Below, in pieces: positions 1 through 8,517 of a stretch of 64,000 nt of DNA. Positions within the stretch are counted from its first letter, which is position 1, and every line of letters begins with the position of its first letter. The position numbers and the translations under genes are program-made. The notes under the pieces were generated by a model. The model saw only the letters and a list, made by a program, of their open reading frames with translations. It was not told the DNA's origin and searched no databases. Origin of the DNA: Nonomuraea jiangxiensis (GTDB lineage: Bacteria; Actinomycetota; Actinomycetes; Streptosporangiales; Streptosporangiaceae); contig NZ_FNDJ01000002.1 in the NCBI RefSeq assembly GCF_900099965.1, positions 558,001 to 622,000 on the forward strand. Reading direction: 5' to 3'.

Positions 1-134
1 GCATGCCGCTCCCACTACCCCGCAAATCCCCCTCGATGACACCAAAGAGCGCTGAACAGCGACAAAAACGGCGGGGGCCGGCGGGAGATCGCCGGGTCGT
101 GTCTGCACGCGGCCGAGCGGGGTAGTCGGCCCCC

Positions 135-1913
135 ATGGCTCGTATCGCATCGGAATCCCTGGTAGAACGGCTCGCGGAATGGGGCGTGGACACCGTCTTC
201 GGCCTGCCGGGCGACGGCATCAACGGAATCATGGAGGCGCTGCGCCGCCACCGTGACCGGGTGCGCTTCGTCCTGGTGCACCACGAGGAGGCCGCCGCCT
301 TCATGGCCACCGCCTACGCCAAGGCGACCGGCCGGATCGGCGTGTGCCTGGCCACCTCGGGGCCGGGCGGCATCCACCTGCTCAACGGGCTCTACGACGC
401 CAAACTCGACCACGTCCCCGTACTGGCGATCACGGGCATGCAGGAGACCTCCGTACTCGGCACCGGCTACCAGCAGGAGGTCCACCTGGACCGGCTGTTC
501 GCCGACGTCGCCGAGTACAACATGCTGATCAGCAACCCTTCCCAGCTCCCCTCGCTGGTGGACCTGGCGATCAGGACCGCGTACGCGCGGCGCGGCGTGG
601 CCCACCTCACGCTGCCCAACGACATCCAGGTGGCCGAGGCCGGGGCGGACCCGTACCGGCACGTGGCCCCGGCCAGGACGCCGCACACCATGCCCGTCTA
701 CCTGACGCCGCCCGGGATCCCCCGGCCCGAGGACATCGAATGGGCGGCCGAGGTGCTCAACCACGCCGAGCGCCCGGCCATCCTGGTCGGGGCGGGTGCG
801 CTGGGCGCCCGGCAGGAAGTGCTGGCCGTGGCCGAGGCCCTCGGCGCGCCCGTGGTCAAGACACTGCCCGGCAAGGCGGTCATCCCGGACGACTCGCCGT
901 ACACGACCGGAGGGATCGGGCTGCTCGGCACCCGGCCGAGCGAGGAGTTGATGGACGACGCCGACGTGCTGTTCATGGTGGGCACGAACTTCCCCTACTC
1001 CGCGTTCCTGCCGGAGACCGGACCGGGCAGCGACCGGGCGCGGGTGGTGCAGTTCGAGGCGGAGCCGACCAGGGCCGGGGCGCGGATCGCGACCGACGTG
1101 CCCGTGGTGTGCGACGCCAAGGAGGGCTTGCGGGCGCTGCTGCCGCTGCTGTCCCACCGGGAAGAGAACGGTCATCTGGCGAAATATCAGAAGATGATGG
1201 CGAAGTGGCGCTCCGAGATGGAGTCCCTGGAGAACCCGGACCGGGATCCCATCGCCCCGCAGTACGCCATGTCCGTCGTGGACGACCTCGCGGCCGACGA
1301 CGCCATCCTGACCTGCGACAGCGGCACCATCGCCACCTGGGCGGCCCGGCACTGGACCATCCGCGGCGAGCGCGAGTTCTACCTGTCGGGCACGCTGGCC
1401 ACCATGGCGCCCGGCCTCCCGTACGCCATCGCGATGCAGCACGCCTTCCCCGGGCGGCAGGTCATCGCGTACGTCGGCGACGGCGGCTTCGCCATGCTGA
1501 TGGCCGAGTTCCTGACCGCGGCCCAGCACCGGCTGCCGATCAAGGTGGTCGTGAACAACAACAACTCGCTCGGCCAGATCCTCTGGGAGCAGATGGTGCT
1601 CGGTTACCCGGAGCACGGCGTGCGCTTCCACCAGCCCGAGGCCGACTTCTCCGTCTGGGCGCGGGCGTGCGGCGGCTTCGGGGCCAAGGTCACCAAGTCG
1701 GGCGACGTGGCCCCGGCCATCCGGCAGGCGCTGGAGCACGACGGGCCCGCGCTGGTCGACGTGGACGTGAATCCGAACGAGCCGCCCATGCCCGGCAAGG
1801 TCTCCTACGAGCAGGCCAAGAGCTTCGCCCAGGCGTTCCTCAAGGGCCAGCCGCACAAGGCCGCCATCGCCACGACGTTGTTCAAGGACCGTATCCAGAA
1901 GCTGGGGGACTAG
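135..1913 (+). CDS. ThDP-dependent pyruvate oxidase/dehydrogenase-like enzyme
   Basis: A 592-residue protein of the acetolactate synthase/pyruvate oxidase superfamily, most like PoxB-type enzymes that decarboxylate pyruvate to acetate and pass electrons to quinone or oxygen. The N-terminal Pyr domain has the tandem glutamates E51/E52 (VHHEEAAAF) expected to activate thiamine diphosphate. A central FAD/nucleotide-type domain follows. The C-terminal PP domain has the ThDP motif GDGGF at residues 448-452, closing with NNN at 474-476. Length is normal for the family. The ATG at 135 lacks a clear Shine-Dalgarno. The 3' end overlaps the convergent IclR gene by 32 bp. Substrate is inferred; acetolactate synthase or another 2-keto acid decarboxylase remains possible. 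Confidence 0.85.
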   Translation: MARIASESLVERLAEWGVDTVFGLPGDGINGIMEALRRHRDRVRFVLVHHEEAAAFMATAYAKATGRIGVCLATSGPGGIHLLNGLYDAKLDHVPVLAITGMQETSVLGTGYQQEVHLDRLFADVAEYNMLISNPSQLPSLVDLAIRTAYARRGVAHLTLPNDIQVAEAGADPYRHVAPARTPHTMPVYLTPPGIPRPEDIEWAAEVLNHAERPAILVGAGALGARQEVLAVAEALGAPVVKTLPGKAVIPDDSPYTTGGIGLLGTRPSEELMDDADVLFMVGTNFPYSAFLPETGPGSDRARVVQFEAEPTRAGARIATDVPVVCDAKEGLRALLPLLSHREENGHLAKYQKMMAKWRSEMESLENPDRDPIAPQYAMSVVDDLAADDAILTCDSGTIATWAARHWTIRGEREFYLSGTLATMAPGLPYAIAMQHAFPGRQVIAYVGDGGFAMLMAEFLTAAQHRLPIKVVVNNNNSLGQILWEQMVLGYPEHGVRFHQPEADFSVWARACGGFGAKVTKSGDVAPAIRQALEHDGPALVDVDVNPNEPPMPGKVSYEQAKSFAQAFLKGQPHKAAIATTLFKDRIQKLGD

Positions 1914-2655
1914 CGCAGGCCCTGGAGATCCCGGCCGTGGCGGACAGCAGCGGCTCCACCAGCCGGGTCAGCTCGCGGGCGCGCCGGGAGGAGAGCACGA
2001 CGCCCAGCGCCGCCACGACCCGCCCGTCCACCAGGATCGGGGCCGCAGCCGAGCACGAGCCCAGCGTCATCTCCTCGTACGTCAGCGCGTAGCCCTGGGC
2101 CCGCACCGCCGCCAGCTCCCTGGCCAGCCGCCCCGGCTCGGTGATGGTGTGCGCGGTCGGGCGTTCGAGCTTGCGCGCCAGGTACGACTTGACGAACCAG
2201 TCCGGCTCGTGGGCCAGCAGCGCCTTGCCCACGCCGGTCGGGTGCATCGGCAGCCGGCTGCCGGTCCTGGAGACGATGGGGACGGCGTGCCTGCCGTGCA
2301 CCTTGTCCACGTACAGGACCTCCAGGCCGTCGCGGACCGCGAGGTGGACGTTCTCGCCCGTCGTGCCGAACAGCTCCTGCAGCCACGGATGCGCGAGCTC
2401 GCGCATCCGGCCCGGGGCGAGCTGGCCCAGCTCCCACAACCGCAGCCCGACCCGCAGCCGCCCGTCCGGCGCCCGGCTCAGCGCCTGCCACCGCTCCAGC
2501 TCGCCGACCAGCCGGTGCGTCGTGCTCAGCGGCAGCCCGCTGCGCCTGGCCAGATCGGTCAGGGACAGTTGCGGATGAGCAGCGTCGAACGCCCCCAGGA
2601 TGGACAGCACCTTGGACGTCACCGAGCGCCCGGGTTGGCGTGATCCACCTGCCAT
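1882..2655 (-). CDS. IclR-family regulator of the pob/pca operon
   Basis: About 257 residues with an N-terminal winged HTH (SLTDLARRSGLPLSTTHRLV) and a C-terminal IclR effector domain containing the ligand-pocket region around HPTGVGKALLA. It is divergent from pobA with an 80-bp gap holding an IclR-like inverted repeat, so it probably controls pobA-pcaB-pcaL in response to 4-hydroxybenzoate or protocatechuate, as PobR/PcaR proteins do; this role is inference from position. The ATG at 2655 is preferred over the one at 2664 because AGGATGGG lies upstream at usable spacing. Its 3' end overlaps the oxidase gene. Confidence 0.88.
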   Translation of the reverse strand: MAGGSRQPGRSVTSKVLSILGAFDAAHPQLSLTDLARRSGLPLSTTHRLVGELERWQALSRAPDGRLRVGLRLWELGQLAPGRMRELAHPWLQELFGTTGENVHLAVRDGLEVLYVDKVHGRHAVPIVSRTGSRLPMHPTGVGKALLAHEPDWFVKSYLARKLERPTAHTITEPGRLARELAAVRAQGYALTYEEMTLGSCSAAAPILVDGRVVAALGVVLSSRRARELTRLVEPLLSATAGISRACASPPASGYGP

Positions 2656-2675
2656 GCGGCCCATCCTGCACAGTT

Positions 2676-2692
2676 CTTCCGCTCAGTGGAAG
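2676..2692. promoter_or_regulatory. Candidate IclR operator between regulator and pobA
   Basis: Inverted repeat CTTCCGCTCAGTGGAAG: 8-bp arms around one central base with 7 of 8 pairs matching. It has the TTCCGC/GCGGAA look of actinobacterial IclR sites and lies midway between the two divergent starts, where it could control both. Confidence 0.5.
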
Positions 2693-2735
2693 GGGCCTAT
2701 CGGCTTATTCACGCTTGAGGCAGGATGCTTCCCTC

Positions 2736-3890
2736 ATGCGAACTCAGGTCGGGATCATCGGCGCAGGCCCCGCGGGACTGCTCCTTTCTCACCTGCTCCA
2801 CCTGCGCGGCATCTCCTCCGTGGTGCTGGAAAAACGCAGCCGCGACCACGTCGAGCGACGGGTACGGGCCGGGGTGCTGGAGCAGGGCACGGTGGACACG
2901 CTGGTCGAGGCGGGGGTGGGGGAGCGGCTGCGCCGCGAGGGGCTGCCGCACCACGGCATCGAGCTCAGGTACGGCGGCGCGGGCCATCGGATCGCCTTCG
3001 AGAAGCTGGTGCCCGGCAGGTCCATCACCGTCTACGGCCAGCAGGAAGTGGTCAAGGACCTCGTCGCGGCCCGGCTCGACGCCGGTGGCGACGTGCGGTT
3101 CGAGGTCGAGGACGTGGCCGTGCACGGGCTGGAGTCCGAGCCCTACCTGACGTTCGGCGGCGAGCGGCTCGACTGCGACGTGATCGCCGGCTGCGACGGC
3201 TTCCACGGCGTTTCGAGGCCGTCCATCCCCGAGGGCGTGCTGAGCGTGTTCGAGCGGGAATATCCCTTCGCCTGGCTGGGCATTCTGGCCAAGGTGGCAC
3301 CGTCATCCGATGAGCTGATCTACACCAGGACCGATCGCGGCTTCGCGCTGCACAGCATGCGCTCGCCCACCGTCAGCCGCTTCTACCTCCAGGTCCCGGC
3401 CGACGCCCGGGTGGAGGACTGGCCGGACGAACGGATCTGGGCCGAGCTGCGGGCCAGGCTGGAGAGCGTGCCGGGCTTCACGCTGACCACCGGCGAGATC
3501 ACGGAGAAGGGCGTCACGCCGATGCGGGCGTTCGTCGCGGAGCCCATGCAGTACGGCCGCCTCTACCTGGCCGGCGACGCCGCCCACATCGTGCCGCCCA
3601 CCGGGGCCAAGGGGCTCAACCTGGCCGTGGCCGACGTCCGGGTGCTCACCGAGGCGCTGGCCGCCTACTTCGAACGCGGCTCGACCGAGCTGCTCGACGG
3701 CTACTCCGAGGCGTGCCTGCGGCGGGTGTGGCGGGCCCAGCACTTCTCGTGGTGGATGACGACGCTGCTGCACACCTTCGAGGACGACGACCCGTACGGG
3801 CGGCGGCTGCAGCTGTCCTACCTGGACTACGTGACCTCCTCGGAGGCCGCCGCCACCACGCTGGCCGAGAACTACGTGGGCCTGCCGTGA
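2736..3890 (+). CDS. pobA: 4-hydroxybenzoate 3-monooxygenase
   Basis: A 384-residue class A flavoprotein monooxygenase. It hydroxylates 4-hydroxybenzoate to protocatechuate using FAD, NAD(P)H and O2. The FAD Rossmann motif GAGPAG is at residues 8-13. The middle motif CDGFHGVSRPSIP is characteristic of PobA, and the second FAD motif YLAGDAAHIVPPTGAKGLNL is in the C-terminal half. Size matches the family (about 390). ATG at 2736 places the Rossmann strand immediately at the N-terminus. It shares a GTGA overlap with pcaB, indicating translational coupling in one operon. Confidence 0.95.
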   Translation: MRTQVGIIGAGPAGLLLSHLLHLRGISSVVLEKRSRDHVERRVRAGVLEQGTVDTLVEAGVGERLRREGLPHHGIELRYGGAGHRIAFEKLVPGRSITVYGQQEVVKDLVAARLDAGGDVRFEVEDVAVHGLESEPYLTFGGERLDCDVIAGCDGFHGVSRPSIPEGVLSVFEREYPFAWLGILAKVAPSSDELIYTRTDRGFALHSMRSPTVSRFYLQVPADARVEDWPDERIWAELRARLESVPGFTLTTGEITEKGVTPMRAFVAEPMQYGRLYLAGDAAHIVPPTGAKGLNLAVADVRVLTEALAAYFERGSTELLDGYSEACLRRVWRAQHFSWWMTTLLHTFEDDDPYGRRLQLSYLDYVTSSEAAATTLAENYVGLP

Positions 3891-5377
3891 GCGGCGACGG
3901 AGGGCTGCTCGCCCCGGTCTGGGCGGGCACCGAGGCCGAGCGGATCACCTCGGACCCGGCGTGGGTGCGGGCCATGCTGGAGGCCGAGGCGGCGCTCGCC
4001 CGCGCGCAGGCCCGGCTGGGACTGATCCCGGGCGAGGCCGCGGCGGCCATCGACCGGGCGGCCGCCGCGCTCGTCATCGACCCCGCCGACCTGGCACGCC
4101 GCTCCCGGCCGTCGGCCAGCCTGGTCGTCCCGCTGGTGGCGGACCTGCGGCGGGCCGTGCCCGGCGCGGCCACGTACGTGCACCGCGGGGCCACCAGCCA
4201 GGACATCATGGACAGCGCCGCCATGCTCGTGGCCACCCGGGCCGTCCGCGGGATCGTCGGCGAGCTGGGCGTGATCATGCGGGACCTGTCCGAGCTGGCC
4301 GAACAGCACCGGGACACCGTGATGGCGGCGCGGACGCTGGGGCAGCAGGCGGTGCCGACCACGTTCGGGCTGAAGGCGGCCGGGTGGCTGGCGGGTCTCA
4401 TGCGGGCCCGCGCCCGGCTGCGCGAGCTGCGGTTGCCCGCCCAGCTCGGCGGCGCCGCGGGCACCCTGGCGGCCTTCACCGAGCTGGCCGCCACCGAACT
4501 GGGCATCGCCGAACTGAGCCCCGTCCAGCCGGGCACGGACCAGCCGGGCCCCGACCAGCCGGGCCCCGTCCAGCCGGGCACGGACCAGCCGGGCCCCGAC
4601 CAGCCGACCAGCGACCAGCCGGGCGGGGCGGGGCCGGGTGCGGCGGCCTTCGGCGCGGGGGCGCGCGTCGCGCTGGAGCTGGTGGAGCTGTTCGCCGCGG
4701 AGATCGGGCTGGCGGCACCGGCGGTCCCATGGCACGCCGAGCGCTCCGCCGTCACCGACCTGGGCGCCGCGCTGGCAGGTACGGCCCGCGCCCTCGGCAA
4801 ACCGGCCACCGACCTCGTACTGATGGCCCAGACCGAGGTAGGGGAGGTGGCCGAGTCGACGACCGGCGGCTCGTCGGCCATGCCGCAGAAACGCAACCCC
4901 GCCCTGTCCGTCCTCGTGCGCTCGGCCGCGCTCCAGGTGCCCGCGTACACGCAGCTGCTCGGCCAGGTGGGCGAGCACGAGCGGGCGGCGGGCGCGTGGC
5001 AGGCGGAGTGGCTGCCGCTGCGCGAGGCGCTGCGCCTGACCGGCGGCGCGGCCGAGACCGCCGCCGAGCTGGTGGCCGGGCTGCGGGTGTTCCCTGAGCG
5101 GATGCGCGCCAACGCCGGCCTGACCGGTGGCCGCCTGGTCGCCGAGCGCCTGGCCGCCCGCCTCGGCCGCGAGGCCCTGGCCGAGGCGCTCGCCGCCGAG
5201 GTCCCGCTGCGCGACGCCCTGGCCGAGGCGCCCGCCGCCGAGGTTCCCCTGCGCGAGGCCCTCGCGCCCGCCACGGAGGGCCCGGTCCTCGACGAGCTGC
5301 TCGATCCCGAGGGATACCTGGGCGCCGCGCCGGAGCTCGTCGATCGCATCCTCGCCACCTACCGGGAGCAACCGTGA
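3887..5377 (+). CDS. pcaB: 3-carboxy-cis,cis-muconate cycloisomerase with repeat insertions
   Basis: A fumarate lyase superfamily enzyme converting 3-carboxymuconate to 4-carboxymuconolactone. The superfamily signature GGSSAMPQKRNP is at residues 327-338, and HRGATSQDIMDSA near residue 100 carries the substrate-binding histidine. At 496 residues it exceeds the usual ~450. Two insertions explain this: a Pro/Gln/Asp-rich stretch (about residues 211-248) built from a 45-bp tandem repeat, and an exact-phase 42-bp duplication in the C-terminal domain (residues 430-443 and 444-457). Both keep frame. The GTG start overlaps the pobA stop and its own stop overlaps the next GTG, so translation is probably coupled across the operon. 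Confidence 0.93.
   Translation: MSGDGGLLAPVWAGTEAERITSDPAWVRAMLEAEAALARAQARLGLIPGEAAAAIDRAAAALVIDPADLARRSRPSASLVVPLVADLRRAVPGAATYVHRGATSQDIMDSAAMLVATRAVRGIVGELGVIMRDLSELAEQHRDTVMAARTLGQQAVPTTFGLKAAGWLAGLMRARARLRELRLPAQLGGAAGTLAAFTELAATELGIAELSPVQPGTDQPGPDQPGPVQPGTDQPGPDQPTSDQPGGAGPGAAAFGAGARVALELVELFAAEIGLAAPAVPWHAERSAVTDLGAALAGTARALGKPATDLVLMAQTEVGEVAESTTGGSSAMPQKRNPALSVLVRSAALQVPAYTQLLGQVGEHERAAGAWQAEWLPLREALRLTGGAAETAAELVAGLRVFPERMRANAGLTGGRLVAERLAARLGREALAEALAAEVPLRDALAEAPAAEVPLREALAPATEGPVLDELLDPEGYLGAAPELVDRILATYREQP
4519..4608 (+). repeat. 45-bp tandem repeat inside pcaB
   Basis: Two nearly identical 45-bp units starting at 4519 and 4564, followed by a decayed partial unit to about 4625. 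Each unit encodes a run of QPGTDQPGPDQPG type. 45 is a multiple of three, so the reading frame survives. Confidence 0.9.
5174..5257 (+). repeat. 42-bp tandem duplication inside pcaB
   Basis: Units 5174-5215 and 5216-5257 differ at only a few bases and encode ALAEALAAEVPLRD and ALAEAPAAEVPLRE. A recent in-frame duplication of 14 codons within the C-terminal helical domain. Confidence 0.9.
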
Positions 5378-6537
5378 AACTGCATCACCGCATCGACGGC
5401 CCCGCCGACGCGCCGCTGCTGGTGCTCGGACCCTCGCTGGGCACCACGATGGACGTCTGGCGGCCCCAGCTGCCCGCACTCAACGGCTCCTGGCGCGTCC
5501 TGCGGTACGACCTGCCGGGCCACGGCGGTTCCCTGCCCGCCGCGTCCGGGTTCACGGTCGAGGACCTGGCGGCGGCGGTCCTGGATCTCGTCGAGGACGA
5601 GCGGTTCGCGGTCGGCGGCATCTCCCTCGGCGGCGCGGTGGCCGGGACGATCGCCCTCCTCGCCGGGCACCGGGTACGCAAACTGGTGCTGGTCTGCACG
5701 TCGGCCAGGTTCGGCGAGCCGGGGCCCTGGCTGGGCCGGGCGGCGCTGGTGCGCGGCAAGGGCATGGCGGCACTCGTGCCGGTCTTGCGGGATCGCTGGT
5801 TCACCCCCGGCTTCGACGGCCGGTGGGTGCTGGACATGGCGGCGGAGGCGGACGCCAAGTCGTACGCCGCCTGCTGCGAGGCCATCGCCGCCTTCGACCT
5901 GACGGGCCGGCTGGGGGAGGTTGCCGCGCCCACCCTCGTGGTGGCCGGCGCGGACGACCCGGCCACGCCGCTGGACCACGCGCTCACGCTGGCCCGCGGC
6001 ATCCCGGGGGCGTTCCTCACGGTGGTGCCGAACGCCTCCCACCTGGCGAACGTGGAACGCCCCGACGCCGTCACCACCGCCCTCGTCGGCCACCTGACCG
6101 GCGACTACCGTACGGCGTACGGCGACAGCCCGCCACCGCCGGCCGCCGAGACCGGTCCCGACCGGTTGGCGGCCGGGATGCGCACCAGGCGGGAGGTGCT
6201 GGGCGACGCGCACGTGGACCGGGCCGTGGCTGCCACCACCGACTTCACCCGCGACTTCCAGGAGTTCATCACCCGCTACGCCTGGGACGAGATCTGGAAC
6301 CGGCCGGGCCTGGACCGGCGCACCCGGAGCTGCGTCACGCTGACCGCGCTGGTGGCGGGCGGGCACCTGGAGGAGCTGGCGATGCACGTACGCGCGGCCT
6401 TACGCAACGGGCTCACCCGGGACGAGGTCAAGGAAGTGCTGCTCCAGGCGGCCGTCTATTGCGGGGTCCCGGCGGCGAACGCGGCCTTCGCGGTGGCCCG
6501 GCGCACGCTCGCGGAGATCGACGCCGAGGGTCTTTGA
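5374..6537 (+). CDS. pcaL: Fused 3-oxoadipate enol-lactonase / 4-carboxymuconolactone decarboxylase
   Basis: A 387-residue PcaD-PcaC fusion catalysing two consecutive beta-ketoadipate steps, decarboxylation of 4-carboxymuconolactone and hydrolysis of the enol-lactone to 3-oxoadipate. Residues 1 to about 255 are an alpha/beta hydrolase with nucleophile Ser84 in GISLGGA and a late NASHLANVERPDAV histidine motif. About residue 265 onward is a carboxymuconolactone decarboxylase domain (RTRSCVTLTALVAGG, EVLLQAAVYCGVPAA). The same fusion is known in Streptomyces and Rhodococcus. GTG at 5374 overlaps the pcaB stop by four bases. Confidence 0.95.
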   Translation: MKLHHRIDGPADAPLLVLGPSLGTTMDVWRPQLPALNGSWRVLRYDLPGHGGSLPAASGFTVEDLAAAVLDLVEDERFAVGGISLGGAVAGTIALLAGHRVRKLVLVCTSARFGEPGPWLGRAALVRGKGMAALVPVLRDRWFTPGFDGRWVLDMAAEADAKSYAACCEAIAAFDLTGRLGEVAAPTLVVAGADDPATPLDHALTLARGIPGAFLTVVPNASHLANVERPDAVTTALVGHLTGDYRTAYGDSPPPPAAETGPDRLAAGMRTRREVLGDAHVDRAVAATTDFTRDFQEFITRYAWDEIWNRPGLDRRTRSCVTLTALVAGGHLEELAMHVRAALRNGLTRDEVKEVLLQAAVYCGVPAANAAFAVARRTLAEIDAEGL

Positions 6538-6563
6538 CCTGGTGGATGCCATAGGGTAGGAAG

Positions 6564-6875
6564 ATGGTCTTCGAGGAAGGATGGGCGGTAAAGCCCCTGC
6601 GCTGGTTGATGGACGAGATGGGGGAAGCCCAGCTCGCCAGGATGGGTGACGAGCCGGGGCTGGTGGCCGCCATCGACCAGCACGCGGCGGAGTTGCGTGA
6701 CACGGTTCCGCTGGACAAGGAGACCTTGCGCGACTATCTGCTGGGCTTCCTCGACGAGCTGCGGGACCGCGGCTGGGTCTTCGACGGGCGGCTCGACCCT
6801 CCCGCGCTGCGGCTGATGGCGGTCTGCTGGCTGGCCCGCGAGCTGGGCTACTTAGAGGACGGCCGCCGGGCCTGA
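6564..6875 (+). CDS. Small conserved protein, unknown function
   Basis: A 103-residue acidic, Leu-rich helical protein starting at ATG 6564, 26 bp after pcaL. No signal peptide or membrane segment. The N-terminal half (WLMDEMGEAQLARMGDEPG, AAIDQHAAELRD) resembles short actinobacterial proteins of unknown function (DUF6401-like; tentative, from memory). It may be the last gene of the pca transcript, but nothing ties it to aromatic catabolism. Confidence 0.7.
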   Translation: MVFEEGWAVKPLRWLMDEMGEAQLARMGDEPGLVAAIDQHAAELRDTVPLDKETLRDYLLGFLDELRDRGWVFDGRLDPPALRLMAVCWLARELGYLEDGRRA

Positions 6876-7081
6876 CCCGCCCCGCCCCCGCCCTCCGCCT
6901 TCCCTACCGTCCGCCCCCTCCTCAGCACCCGCGCCCTCGTGAAGCGCGCCCCGTGAGCCGCGCCCCCGTGAAGCGCGTCCCCACGGCCCGCGTCACCTTG
7001 ATCGGGCGGTCGTGACCAGAGCGGCGGGTTCAGCGGGAGGTCCGGTTGCCGGAGCCCTGGTCGCGACCGGCGATGCCCGGG

Positions 7082-7873
7082 TCAGCCGGGTGGCATCTCC
7101 GAGCGGTGCACGCCGCCGACCTCAGGTGCCGTGTAGATGGGCTGCGTCGTCTCGGACATCGACCGGGCGTGGGCGAGCCCCCGCTGGTACGCCTCCGCGT
7201 GCGCCCTGGCCTGCGGCGCCTCCGCCTCGATCCGGCCCAGCCAGCGCTCCCAGCGCTGCTGCATCGGCCGGATGAGCCCGCCGCCGAAGCCGATGGCCGC
7301 GATCGCCCCCAGGGTGGCGAGCACCGTGATCAGCACCGGGGTCGTCACCGTGGTGGCCACGCCGATCTGGTTGAGCGCGGCGATGATGCCCAGCGCCCAG
7401 ATGAACACCGACGCCGCGGCGGCCAGCCAGTGGCCGTAGGACAATCCGCCCAGCATGCCTTCGAGAACGTCCTTGACGGCCCTGGCCACCGCGCCGGCGA
7501 CCACGATGATCACGATGGCGACGATGGCCTTGGGCAGCCATCCGACCACGCTGTTCAGCATGTTGGAGATCGGGTTGGGCCCGAAGACGCTGAAGGCGAT
7601 CTGCAGGGTGACCAGCGCGATCGCGTAGAAGACGATTCTCGCGAGCAGGCTGCTGGCGTCGTACTTGCTGCGCTCCAGCGCCCGCCGCACGCCGCTGCGC
7701 TCCACGGCCCGGTCGAAGCCGACCCGCTCGAGGATCTTGTCGACGATCTTCTCCAGAGCCTTGGCCACGATGTACCCGATGATGAGGATCACCAGGAACG
7801 CGATCAGCTTCGGAACGAACGTCGCTATCTGCCGCCAGGCGTCCGTGATGCCCTGGCCTATGTTGATGTCCAC
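7082..7873 (-). CDS. CmpX/MscS-related membrane protein with conserved TM-helix repeats
   Basis: A 263-residue membrane protein. Hydrophobic helices lie at about residues 20-40, 80-100, 112-130, 145-165 and 175-195. The first repeats contain the conserved-TM-helix pattern (LIAFLVILIIGYIVAKALEK; AIVAIVIIVVAGAVARAVKD) of mechanosensitive-channel-like CmpX proteins. It lacks the full soluble MscS beta domain and ends in a short helical, charged tail. Likely a plasma-membrane stress protein; conductance is not established for this family. Confidence 0.8.
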   Translation of the reverse strand: MDINIGQGITDAWRQIATFVPKLIAFLVILIIGYIVAKALEKIVDKILERVGFDRAVERSGVRRALERSKYDASSLLARIVFYAIALVTLQIAFSVFGPNPISNMLNSVVGWLPKAIVAIVIIVVAGAVARAVKDVLEGMLGGLSYGHWLAAAASVFIWALGIIAALNQIGVATTVTTPVLITVLATLGAIAAIGFGGGLIRPMQQRWERWLGRIEAEAPQARAHAEAYQRGLAHARSMSETTQPIYTAPEVGGVHRSEMPPG

Positions 7874-8010
7874 GTTTGCCTCCCCCGAGAAGCCGATGCA
7901 ACGGCGCTACCCGCACCGAGTCGATCTATACACGCAACGCTACCGAAAGTTCGCACTAAGCGACATTTTGCCTAAAGCTCCCGTACGGCGCATTGCACCA
8001 CCGCGAACGG

Positions 8011-8493
8011 CTAGACCACGGAGTCCCCGGCGGGCCGGGTCATGATGACGAAGGGGCGGCCGTCCGTCGTGGCCTCGAATGTCGCCGTGGGAGTGAAGTC
8101 CAGCCCCCGCAGGACCCGCTGCGCGCGGAGGTTGAAGCCGGCGACCGTCACCCGGAAGGCCGCCGGCCGGAATCGGGCGGTCCCGTACGTCAGGCCGGTC
8201 GCGATGGCCTGCCTCCCGAGCCCGCGGCCGGTCAGCTCGGGACGCAGGCCCCCGCCGGTGTCGAGCGCGGACCCGTCGTACACGCCACCCGGCACCTGCC
8301 CGTCGACGCCGAACACCCGGAATCCGATGAGCCGGCCCTCGTGTACCAGCGCGAGGTATCCGTTGCCGGGATCGGTGAGGAACGCGGCTTCCACACCCGC
8401 GAGGTCATAGCAGTCGTACGGCGGGGGGTAACGCCAGGCGATGATGTCGGCCGCGTATTCCCTGGTCATGTCAGCGATCTCCACGGAGCCCAT
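8011..8493 (-). CDS. GNAT-family N-acetyltransferase
   Basis: A 160-residue GCN5-related acetyltransferase. The acetyl-CoA pyrophosphate loop appears as RPELTGRGLGRQAI at about residues 86-99, followed by VTVAGFNLRAQRVLRGLDF, the usual motif B region. Substrate unknown. It runs in the same direction as the hydrolase just upstream (24-bp gap), so the two may be co-transcribed. Confidence 0.85.
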   Translation of the reverse strand: MGSVEIADMTREYAADIIAWRYPPPYDCYDLAGVEAAFLTDPGNGYLALVHEGRLIGFRVFGVDGQVPGGVYDGSALDTGGGLRPELTGRGLGRQAIATGLTYGTARFRPAAFRVTVAGFNLRAQRVLRGLDFTPTATFEATTDGRPFVIMTRPAGDSVV

Positions 8494-8517
8494 GTCAGCA
8501 GGCAGACTCCTGACAGG

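Noticed and set aside
15..1856. Long open frame antisense to the pyruvate oxidase-like gene
   Set aside because: High-GC artefact: the sense frame has clear domains and third-position GC bias, and the antisense product is Arg/Gly/His-rich nonsense. The same applies to other long antisense frames across the window.
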